A stretch of DNA of 64,000 nt from Desmospora activa DSM 45169 (GTDB lineage Bacteria > Bacillota > Bacilli > Thermoactinomycetales > DSM-45169): positions 372,001-436,000 of the forward strand of contig NZ_PZZP01000002.1 in the NCBI RefSeq assembly GCF_003046315.1, written 5' to 3'. The position numbers were made by a program, and so were the translations under genes. The notes beneath the pieces were generated by a model. It had not been told where the DNA came from, did not search any database, and saw only the letters and a program-made list of their open reading frames with translations. Within the stretch, counting starts at the first letter, position 1; each line of letters opens with the position of its first letter. Below, piece after piece: positions 48,387 through 55,561 of this stretch.

Positions 48387-48530
48387 TTATTCCTCGGTTC
48401 GGTCAAACAGCCGTCTATTTTCTTCCGTGTCCCGTAAGTCCTCCGCGCGAATACTCCGCAAGGATTCCGCGTCATTGACCAAACGGCCCTGTTTGTCGTT
48501 TCTTTTCTTGTCGTTATGTTGATGTTCCAT
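48387..48530 (-). CDS. Small highly charged protein, 47 residues
   Basis: A frame with a strong GGGAGG about 7 nt before the ATG, which supports translation. The sequence begins MEHQHNDKKRNDKQGRLV and is about half charged, without hydrophobic core, so it is probably disordered. I recognise no family. It lies between the doc-like gene and the RND exporter gene. Confidence 0.6.
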   Translation of the reverse strand: MEHQHNDKKRNDKQGRLVNDAESLRSIRAEDLRDTEENRRLFDRTEE

Positions 48531-48689
48531 ATGGTTTCCTCCCAACACAATCTTTCGTTGTCAGCATATCCGATCACAGGGATTTTCAATCGTGCCCAAG
48601 TGATTTCGGCTCTGCCTCACCCCTTTAATCGCTATGCCCTACCCGAAAGAGAGATGGGAATACCTAGCCGTTTGAAATAAATTGTACGA

Positions 48690-48727
48690 AAAAGGACTGG
48701 AGAGTGATTGTTTTCTCCAGTCCTTTT
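48690..48727. terminator. Bidirectional terminator
   Basis: AAAAGGACTGGAG and CTCCAGTCCTTTT pair with a 12-nt loop; it follows the RND exporter gene on the minus strand. Confidence 0.85.
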
Positions 48728-48819
48728 ACTCTTAGTAATCATATCCTCACTGTTTAAAGCTCCCGCCGAACAAAGTCCATTCGTTTTAACCAATCACTTT
48801 ATCCGGCTAGTAGCAACCA

Positions 48820-51800
48820 TCAAGCCTTTTTGCTTTTCCGTTTTTTCATCAATACCTCATATACCAACGGCACAATGATCAGTGTCAGCAGAGTAGAGCT
48901 GGTTAGTCCCCCGATCACGGTGACACCTAAGCCCTTGGAGATTAAGCCGCCGCCTTCCAAGCCGAAGGCTAGGGGCAGAAGGGCGCCAATGGTGGCGATC
49001 GCCGTCATCAGAATCGGACGCAAGCGCGTACCTGCCGCCTCCAGCAAGGCATCCCGGGTGGAGAGCCCTTCATTTTCCATGTGAATCACCCGGTCGATCA
49101 GCACAATCGCATTGGTGACGACAATCCCGATCAGCATCAAGGCGCCGATCATAGCGGAGATGCTAATCGTTTCCCCGGCGATCCAGAGAGCCGCCAAAGC
49201 GCCGATCACGGTGAAGGGAAGCGAGAACAGGATGGCAAAAGGCGCACGGCCGCCACCGAAGGTGATCACCAACACCAGATAGACGATGGCGATTGCCGCC
49301 AACATCGCCAGCCCCAGCTGGGTGAAGCCTTCCGTAATCTGCTCGCTCACCCCGCCAAACTCCACGGTTACCCCAGCGGGAAGATCCAAGTTGTCCACTT
49401 CTTGTTGCAGCGCACGAGTCGCGCTGGACACATCGTCTCCTTTGATATCCATGGTGACCGAAGCGCTCAGCTTACCGTCCCGCCGTGTTACCGTATCAGG
49501 GGACTCGCCTTCTTCCACCTTCACCAATTGGTCCAAGGCCACTTGCTGTCCCATGGGGGTGCTGATTTTCTTTTTCTCTAAATCCGCTTTGTCTTGATAG
49601 GAGATTTGATCCGTTTCCAGATAGACCATCACATCTTTGCCGTCCTGTTTGATCGTCGTCAGGACGGGGCGTTCCCCTATCCGCCCCAATTCGCCCATCA
49701 ACTGAGCCGGTGTCAGTCCATGCTGGGCCAATGCTTCTCTGTCGGGAACCAGCGTATACTGTTCATACGCTTCCGCGAGGCTGGAATCAACATTGTCCAC
49801 TTCACCGGTCTTTTCCGCCGCCTTCATCACATCATCAACCACGGGACGGATCTGATCGAGATCGTTTCCGTACACATGCAGTTCCAGTTGGTTGCTACCA
49901 GCGGAAGCCCCCATATCAAGGGAGCCCCAGGTACCCGGGTCCTCCCGTTTTTCCAGTTCTTTTATCACCTGGTCGCTCTCTTGTGAAAATCCTTCATAAT
50001 CTTCATCGTAGCGAACAAAGAAGAGGGCTTGGTCACTTCCGCCGAAGTTCATCGGATTTCCTCCGCCAATGGTCGTTTGCACCATCTCGACCCCATCGCG
50101 CTTTTGCAGGAAATTGTTGGCATCTTCGGCGATGTTGATAATATTTTCTTCTGTTTGCCCCGGCGCCGGATCAAAGGTGACATACATCACTTTTTCTTCA
50201 TCACCCGGCAGGAAACTGACCCCGATCAAAGGTACCAGGAACAGGCTGCCCACCAGCAGAATCAGTGCTACACCGGCGGAGATCCATTTATGGTTAAGGG
50301 AGGCATTCAGCAGGCGACGATACCCTCTCGCCAGCCGCCCGGTCTCTTCTTTCTCGCTTTCGGATAGATTCACTTGCTCCAACCCTTTACGAAAGAGGGA
50401 GTGGGTCATCACCGGCACCACTGTGACCGCCACTACCAGGGAGGCGAGCAATGCAAACGCAACGGTGAGGGCAAAGGGTAAAAACAGTTCTCCTACCGGC
50501 CCTTTCACCAACCCCAGGGGAACAAAGACGGCCACGGTCACCAAAGTGGAAGACAGGATCGGAACAAACATCTCCCGTGTCGCCGCCAGCACCAGTTCCT
50601 TTCCGCGCAGCGCCTCGCCTTTGGTCTTCATCCGGCGGTAGATGTTTTCTATGACGACGATGGAGTCATCCACCACCCGCCCGATCGCCACTGTCATGGC
50701 GCCCAGTGTCATCACGTTTAAGGTGATATCCATCTGTTTTAATGCCAACAACGCCATCACCAGCGAGAGCGGAATGGAGACCACCGCAATCAGTGTGGTG
50801 CGGAAATTACGCAGGAACAATAGAATCACCAGGAAGGCAAACAGCGATCCAATCAACGCCTTGTTCAGCATAGTGTCTACCGAATCCTCGATCGGTTTAC
50901 CCTGATCAAATGCGGTAAACACATTTAGGCCGTCAATCTCCCCTTTCAGTTTGTCCAGCTCCTGGTTGATACCGTTAACCACTTCCACCGTATTGGCATC
51001 AGGGGCTTTGACCACTTGCACCCCGATCGACTCCTTGCCGTTGGTGAGGTTAATCGACTCCGCTTGCTGTACTTCCTCAATATCCGCAATCTGCTTCAGT
51101 TTCACTGTGGGGATACCCGCTTGCGCGGCCATCGCTGCATCAGCGGGGGCTCCCTGCATTGCAGATCCCGCGGTGGGCGCTCCCTGTTCGGGAGAAGCTC
51201 CTCCCGATCCCGGTGCCCCTTGCATCGGAGCAGACCCCGTCGCTCCCGCACCTTGACCGACAGCGGGAATCTCCAGTTCTTTTAACTCTTTCAGGGAATG
51301 AATCTCCCCATTGATTTCCATCAACTTCTCAGAATCACCAAAGGTATATAGTCCCAAGGGATAATTACCGGCAGAAGCCCGGATGAGATCATTAACTGTA
51401 TTTTCATCCAATCCGTATTTCTTCAATTGATCCGGTTTGTACTTCAGTTGACCCTCTACTACTTGCTGACCGGCAACATCGACGGAAGCGACCCCGTCCA
51501 CCCCTTCCAAGGCGGGTACCACTTCATTTTCCACTTTCTCCGTCAACGCTTGTGGAGAGAGTTGGTCGCTCGTCATACTGAAAGCGAGAATCGGAAATTC
51601 ATTGAGACTGAGACGGGACGTTTCCGGATCGTGTACCCCTTCCGGCAGATTCAGCTTCGCCAACGTCTCTTTTAATTCGTCTTCCGCCTCTTTCATATCC
51701 TTATCAAAATTGTACCCAATCTGAACAGACGAGACATTTTGCATGGATGTGGAAGTGACCATATCCACTCCCGCCATGTTTTGTACCCGCTGCTCAATCG

Positions 51801-51999
51801 GCTTGGTCACATTTTCCGCCACTTCATCGGGGGATGCACCCGGATAGCTGGTCTGGACCATCAGCTGAGGAGCGGTAATATTGGGGATCATCTCCAGCTT
51901 CATCGTCATCCCCGCATAAAGACCCGCTGCTGCCACTATCAAAGTTAACAGCCACAGGGCGAATTTATTGTTGAGCGAAAATCGGATAATGCTTTTCAC
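48820..51999 (-). CDS. swrC: RND-family multidrug/surfactin exporter (SwrC/AcrB-like)
   Basis: An inner-membrane proton-driven exporter of about 1059 residues, near B. subtilis SwrC (1065). Twelve membrane segments and two large extracytoplasmic loops are visible, with the N-terminal KLEMIPNITAPQLMVQTSYP, and DxD-type residues in AIGRVVDDSIVVIENIYRRM split. I start at the GTG at 51999 because AAGGAG lies about 9 nt upstream. The first loop carries a Gly/Ala/Pro-rich linker (GAPGSGGASPEQGAPTAGSA). It is divergent from a TetR gene with operator-like palindromes between. Confidence 0.9.
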   Translation of the reverse strand: MKSIIRFSLNNKFALWLLTLIVAAAGLYAGMTMKLEMIPNITAPQLMVQTSYPGASPDEVAENVTKPIEQRVQNMAGVDMVTSTSMQNVSSVQIGYNFDKDMKEAEDELKETLAKLNLPEGVHDPETSRLSLNEFPILAFSMTSDQLSPQALTEKVENEVVPALEGVDGVASVDVAGQQVVEGQLKYKPDQLKKYGLDENTVNDLIRASAGNYPLGLYTFGDSEKLMEINGEIHSLKELKELEIPAVGQGAGATGSAPMQGAPGSGGASPEQGAPTAGSAMQGAPADAAMAAQAGIPTVKLKQIADIEEVQQAESINLTNGKESIGVQVVKAPDANTVEVVNGINQELDKLKGEIDGLNVFTAFDQGKPIEDSVDTMLNKALIGSLFAFLVILLFLRNFRTTLIAVVSIPLSLVMALLALKQMDITLNVMTLGAMTVAIGRVVDDSIVVIENIYRRMKTKGEALRGKELVLAATREMFVPILSSTLVTVAVFVPLGLVKGPVGELFLPFALTVAFALLASLVVAVTVVPVMTHSLFRKGLEQVNLSESEKEETGRLARGYRRLLNASLNHKWISAGVALILLVGSLFLVPLIGVSFLPGDEEKVMYVTFDPAPGQTEENIINIAEDANNFLQKRDGVEMVQTTIGGGNPMNFGGSDQALFFVRYDEDYEGFSQESDQVIKELEKREDPGTWGSLDMGASAGSNQLELHVYGNDLDQIRPVVDDVMKAAEKTGEVDNVDSSLAEAYEQYTLVPDREALAQHGLTPAQLMGELGRIGERPVLTTIKQDGKDVMVYLETDQISYQDKADLEKKKISTPMGQQVALDQLVKVEEGESPDTVTRRDGKLSASVTMDIKGDDVSSATRALQQEVDNLDLPAGVTVEFGGVSEQITEGFTQLGLAMLAAIAIVYLVLVITFGGGRAPFAILFSLPFTVIGALAALWIAGETISISAMIGALMLIGIVVTNAIVLIDRVIHMENEGLSTRDALLEAAGTRLRPILMTAIATIGALLPLAFGLEGGGLISKGLGVTVIGGLTSSTLLTLIIVPLVYEVLMKKRKSKKA

Positions 52000-52086
52000 C
52001 TTTCTTCTCACTCCTTTTTTTGTTAGGGTTGATGAAAAAGGATAACTGGTGGATAATAGAATTGACCAAGTAGTCATGTTCCCGGT

Positions 52087-52102
52087 ATGACCAGTCAGTC
52101 AT
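52087..52102. promoter_or_regulatory. TetR operator candidate O1
   Basis: ATGACCAGTCAGTCAT, identical to O2 at 52206-52221. ATGAC and GTCAT arms flank a 6-nt centre. Confidence 0.65.
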
Positions 52103-52205
52103 TGATCGATAAACCAATAATCACTGCTAACTGGAAGGTTCAAAAGAAATCGGATTGGATTTCCTTCTTACTCTGATGGGAATTCACAATCTGAATTAAT
52201 CATAA

Positions 52206-52221
52206 ATGACCAGTCAGTCAT
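52206..52221. promoter_or_regulatory. TetR operator candidate O2
   Basis: A perfect repeat of O1, 119 nt away on the TetR side of the gap. Confidence 0.65.
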
Positions 52222-52283
52222 TTGCAATTAATTTTTTGTTAACCCTTTATGAACAAGTAATTCGAATTAATACAAACGATATA

Positions 52284-52299
52284 TTGACCATCCAGTCAC
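52284..52299. promoter_or_regulatory. TetR operator candidate O3
   Basis: TTGACCATCCAGTCAC keeps the TGACC and GTCA arms and lies 17 nt before the TetR start, which fits autorepression. Confidence 0.55.
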
Positions 52300-52316
52300 A
52301 CAAAAGAGGTGATGAC

Positions 52317-53198
52317 ATGAACAACAAACGGACTCATATCCTGGAATGTGCTATGAAATTGTTTGCCGAAAAAGGATTTCACCATACGACGATCCAAGAA
52401 ATCGCCGATAAGAGCGGGGTTTCTAAAGGAAGTGTTTACATCTATTTTCGCTCCAAAAACGATCTGATTCTATCCATTGTGGAACATAATTTCAGCATGA
52501 TTCAGGAGCAGATGGAGGCATGGAATCAGACAGGGTTGCCGGCGCGGGAAAAAATGATGCGGAAACTTAACGTTTATCTGGGTATTCTCCAATCCCGCAA
52601 AGAATTTTTCATCATGTTGATACGGGAACAGGGAATGAACCTCAATCAAGATCTAAAGCGGATTTTTCGTGATTTCCAAGTTCAAACCCACACCTGGTTG
52701 GGCACCAGTTTGGAAGAGATCTATGGTGAATCCATCCGTCCTTATCGCTGGGATATGACTATCATCTTTGAAGGAATGCTCCATTCACTGTTAAGAATGT
52801 GGGTCTTTGGTAGGAGCGAAAAGGATATCTCCGTATTTTCCACCTACTTACTGGAGCGATTGGACGATCTAGCAAAAGGTTTGCTGGATCGAAACGCTAC
52901 ACCGTTGATCGATGAAAAAACCTACCCCCATTCCTTCCGGGATTTCTGTTCCAACAACGGATTACCATGGAAAGAAGTGCGGCAATTGTTGGATCAAATG
53001 GAGACAAAAATAAACGAAGAACCCTCTGAGCGTCTTCAGGAATACCTTCACACCTTGGAAATCCTGCGAAAAGAGCTGGATAAAACAGAACCGGATCCGC
53101 TCCTTTTTCAGGGCATGCTCGCCAATTTAAAAGGCGTAAAAGCACTGGACCCTATACGCCAAAAAGTGGCCACTCTGCTAAATATCCAGTTGATTTAA
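52317..53198 (+). CDS. TetR-family regulator of the RND exporter
   Basis: A 293-residue TetR protein, long for the family. The helix-turn-helix reads MKLFAEKGFHHTTIQEIADK then SGVSKGSVYIYFRSKNDLI. The C-terminal 80 residues add a helical, charged extension (ERLQEYLHTLEILRKELDK). I start it at the ATG at 52317 with AGAGGTGATG upstream and O3 just before it. It is divergent from the exporter, the standard layout for a self-repressed drug-efflux regulator; B. subtilis YerO-SwrC is the same pattern. Confidence 0.88.
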   Translation: MNNKRTHILECAMKLFAEKGFHHTTIQEIADKSGVSKGSVYIYFRSKNDLILSIVEHNFSMIQEQMEAWNQTGLPAREKMMRKLNVYLGILQSRKEFFIMLIREQGMNLNQDLKRIFRDFQVQTHTWLGTSLEEIYGESIRPYRWDMTIIFEGMLHSLLRMWVFGRSEKDISVFSTYLLERLDDLAKGLLDRNATPLIDEKTYPHSFRDFCSNNGLPWKEVRQLLDQMETKINEEPSERLQEYLHTLEILRKELDKTEPDPLLFQGMLANLKGVKALDPIRQKVATLLNIQLI

Positions 53199-53318
53199 CC
53201 TTTTTGCATCAGAAGTCTCCCACTTCTAAAGGGATGCTTAGAGCAAACTTTTTTCCTGTTTGTAGAAAAAAGCCCAATGGGTCGAAATTAGGATTACGCA
53301 CATATTTCAAACACTAAA

Positions 53319-53345
53319 AAGATTCATCCAAAAGGGATGAATCTT
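53319..53345. promoter_or_regulatory. Inverted repeat upstream of the locus 1 peptide promoter
   Basis: AAGATTCATCC and GGATGAATCTT are perfect 11-nt arms with a 5-nt spacer. It sits just upstream of TGATATAAT, so it may be an operator or a terminator of the preceding gene. Confidence 0.55.
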
Positions 53346-53346
53346 C

Positions 53347-53355
53347 TGATATAAT
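53347..53355 (+). promoter_or_regulatory. Extended -10 promoter of the locus 1 peptide
   Basis: TGATATAAT matches TGnTATAAT, and no -35 is needed. Start near 53362 would give a leader of about 60 nt. Confidence 0.6.
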
Positions 53356-53388
53356 TATGTAGGTAGCTAGTCGAAGGGCGGAATGACC

Positions 53389-53415
53389 CACCCCACTCCA
53401 TCATGAGAGGGGGTG
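53389..53415 (+). promoter_or_regulatory. Hairpin that hides the locus 1 ribosome site
   Basis: CACCCC pairs with GGGGTG and an inner CTC pairs with GAG. The paired GGGGTG is the Shine-Dalgarno of the peptide ATG at 53421, so translation would need opening of the hairpin. Confidence 0.7.
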
Positions 53416-53420
53416 AGGCC

Positions 53421-53513
53421 ATGGCTCTCGCTTCCCTGATCGTGGAGGTAGCTGGTGTTGTTGTACAAGCACTTGCTGTCTATGTAGCGTATCAGGCACT
53501 AAAGCGAAAGTGA
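53421..53513 (+). CDS. Short hydrophobic peptide, candidate type I toxin (locus 1)
   Basis: A 30-residue peptide: a membrane helix (SLIVEVAGVVVQALAVYVAY) followed by QALKRK, the classic layout of type I toxins such as TxpA or Fst-like peptides. GAGGGGGTGAGGCC precedes the ATG and is almost the same as the locus at 32033. The stop lies inside a long inverted repeat, 53507-53544, that could end an antisense RNA. Not in a known family. Confidence 0.6.
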   Translation: MALASLIVEVAGVVVQALAVYVAYQALKRK

Positions 53514-53544
53514 CCCGCCTTCGGCAAAGGTCTCAGGTCACTTT
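53507..53544 (-). terminator. Inverted repeat at the 3' end of the locus 1 peptide gene, possible antisense terminator
   Basis: AAAGTGACC and GGTCACTTT pair around a 20-nt loop that includes an inner GCCTTCGGC hairpin. On the minus strand T-rich CGCTTT follows. A second hairpin, GGTCGTC/GACGACC, lies at 53562-53580. A minus-strand promoter (TTGAAA, 18 nt, TAACAT) is seen near 53605-53634. Confidence 0.5.
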
Positions 53545-53700
53545 CGTGTGACGTAATACCGGGTCGTCTGCTCGACGACCGGCTACCACTAATTCTATTC
53601 ATATGTTAACACAGGCATACATGATCTTTCAAGTTAATGGATTGTTTTTTCCATATATGATTAATATACCAACCAGTCCATGCGAGAGCGAAATCCAATA

Positions 53701-53750
53701 AAACCCCATGCTCATACCGGATTTTATAACCCGGCTGAAGCATGGGGTTT
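53701..53750. terminator. Bidirectional terminator
   Basis: AAACCCCATGCT and AGCATGGGGTTT form a 12-bp stem with an inner CCGG/CCGG pair. It lies just past the aldo-keto reductase stop on the minus strand. Confidence 0.85.
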
Positions 53751-53772
53751 CGTTTACACCTTCCTATTACAA

Positions 53773-54606
53773 TCAGAACAGCAGCTCGTCAGGATCGGGA
53801 CCGACGCGACGATCCTGGTTGAGTTCGTTGATCTGCTTCATTTCATCAGGGAAGAGCTCAAAGTCAAAAATATCGGCGTTGGATTGAATACGGCTTTCTT
53901 TGACTGATTTAGGGATGGTGACGACTCCGTTTTGCAGATCCCAACGCAAGACGACTTGGGCCGGGCTTTTACCGTGCTGTTCCGCAATTTTTTTAATGAT
54001 GGGTTCATCTAGAATCTCCCCTTGCATCAATGGACTCCAGGCTTCCAACTGAATGCCTTTGTCCTGGCAATAGGCAAGCAAATCGGGTTGTGTCAAGCGG
54101 GGATGATATTCCACCTGATTGACGGCGGGAACGGTATCCGAACGGCGCAGCAGTTCTTCCAAGTGGTGAATTTTAAAATTGCAGACACCGATGGCCCGTG
54201 CTTTACCGTCCTGCTGGATCTTTTCCAGTGCGCGCCAGGTGTCGACGTATTTATCTTTACCGGGCCAATGAATCAGATACAAATCCACATAATCCAAACC
54301 CAGCCGGGCCAAGCTTTCATCGATAGCGTTCAAGGTTTTGTCATACCCCTGGTCTTCGTTCCACACCTTGGTCGTGATAAAAAGCTCTTCCCGCGGGACG
54401 CCCGCATCACGAATGCCGCGGCCAACCCCTTCTTCATTACCGTAAATCTTAGCGGTATCAATGCTGCGGTATCCATGGCGGATCGCCGCTGTCACAGACT
54501 CCTCCACCGCATTCCCTTTTACCTTCCATACTCCGAGGCCAAACCAGGGCATTTCCACACCGTTGTTAAGCGTTACGGTATCCGTCAAGCTGCGCGGCAG
54601 GTTCAT
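53773..54606 (-). CDS. Aldo-keto reductase
   Basis: A 277-residue NADPH-dependent reductase of the AKR superfamily. The catalytic tetrad is in place: Asp and Tyr in YRSIDTAKIYGNEEGVG, Lys in ITTKVWNEDQ, and His in YLIHWPG. The start is the ATG at 54606 with GGAGGGGG upstream; a longer frame to 54729 is rejected. B. subtilis YvgN and YtbE (methylglyoxal/glyoxal reductases) are close in pattern. Confidence 0.92.
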   Translation of the reverse strand: MNLPRSLTDTVTLNNGVEMPWFGLGVWKVKGNAVEESVTAAIRHGYRSIDTAKIYGNEEGVGRGIRDAGVPREELFITTKVWNEDQGYDKTLNAIDESLARLGLDYVDLYLIHWPGKDKYVDTWRALEKIQQDGKARAIGVCNFKIHHLEELLRRSDTVPAVNQVEYHPRLTQPDLLAYCQDKGIQLEAWSPLMQGEILDEPIIKKIAEQHGKSPAQVVLRWDLQNGVVTIPKSVKESRIQSNADIFDFELFPDEMKQINELNQDRRVGPDPDELLF

Positions 54607-54940
54607 GAAGATTCCCCCTCCAATATGTAAACTCACTCTCTTTATACCACGGAACGAAACGATTGACACCTCTACAATAAAATAAATGAATAAAGTAGAT
54701 CCGTCTGCGGTAGAGCAAAAACCGGTCAAAACAATAGTTATATCGGCATTCTCACTTTTCAGCTAGGAAACCCGGTTTATTCATTCATAAAAAGAGCTCA
54801 ACCTCCCCCGCCTACGCTAACGCTAAGAGGCGGAGGTTTCTTGCCATCGGAAGTGTAGATACTTACAGGTAAATAAGGGTTTGCCTCATACACTCAATCG
54901 AAAATCGGATATCATCGCCACCTGCACTGCGCCACTATAG
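54607..54940. other. 334-nt gap between the reductase and the bacteriocin operon
   Basis: It contains the hairpin at 54800-54838 and no gene that I can support. Confidence 0.5.
54800..54838 (-). terminator. Hairpin downstream of the bacteriocin operon
   Basis: AACCTCCCCCGCCT pairs with AGGCGGAGGTT with a bulge. On the minus strand a T5 tract follows after GAGCTC. The loop ACGCTAACGCTA resembles one near 7762, so it may be the remnant end of an IS-like element. Confidence 0.55.
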
Positions 54941-55558
54941 CTACAACGCCAACCGCTCCGGTGCCCGGCGAGCCAAGTTTAAATCATGAGTCACAAGCAG
55001 TACCGTTTTCCCTTGTGCATATAACTCCTTCAGCAATGAAAAAATATGATCCGCATTTTTGGAGTCCAGATTTCCCGTCGGCTCATCAGCAAAAATATAA
55101 CGGCTATCTTTGGCGATCATCCGTGCAAATGCCACCCGTTGCTGCTCGCCTCCGCTCAATGTGTACACTTTTTTCTTCTCGTAGCCTTTTAATCCGACAC
55201 GCTCCAACACTTCTGCAATGATCTTGTGCTGATCGCCCCCCTTTTGATAGCGCAGAGCAATTTGGATATTCTCTTCCACTGTTATATTGGGCAGCAACGC
55301 ATAATTTTGAAACAAATAGCCGATCGTGTGCCGACGCAATAACATTTTCTCCCGTTTATTCGGATTCGTTTTACCGGCAATGGAGATTTCACCATCGTCC
55401 GGTTTTTCTAACAAGCTAAGCATATTTAATAGTGTCGTTTTGCCTGTTCCGCTCTCACCGGTAATGGCTAAAAACGAACCTTCCTGCACACATAAATCGT
55501 AATCTTGAAACAATCTCCGTCCATCCAGTGTTTTTGTAATCCCATTTGCTTCAATCAT
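54941..55558 (-). CDS. ABC transporter ATPase of a bacteriocin export/immunity system
   Basis: A 205-residue ATPase with Walker A TGESGTGKTTLLN, signature LSGGEQQRVAFAR and Walker B YIFADEPTGNLDS. It belongs to the lolD/MacB-like group that pairs with lactococcin-972-type exporters. It follows the large membrane protein by 3 nt, so the two are translationally linked. Likely gives self-immunity or export, acting with the membrane partner. Confidence 0.9.
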   Translation of the reverse strand: MIEANGITKTLDGRRLFQDYDLCVQEGSFLAITGESGTGKTTLLNMLSLLEKPDDGEISIAGKTNPNKREKMLLRRHTIGYLFQNYALLPNITVEENIQIALRYQKGGDQHKIIAEVLERVGLKGYEKKKVYTLSGGEQQRVAFARMIAKDSRYIFADEPTGNLDSKNADHIFSLLKELYAQGKTVLLVTHDLNLARRAPERLAL

Positions 55559-55561
55559 CCT

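Larger units (their letters stand above)
52000..52316. other. 317-nt divergent control region of the RND exporter and TetR genes
   Basis: It holds three palindromic sites (52087, 52206, 52284) on the theme TGACC-N5-GTCA, two of them identical. Poor match to sigma-A boxes otherwise. Confidence 0.6.

Noticed and set aside
50069-50641. Plus-strand frame of 190 codons inside the RND exporter gene
   Set aside because: Low-complexity Ser/Thr/Arg composition typical of the antisense frame of a membrane protein gene; no start signal.
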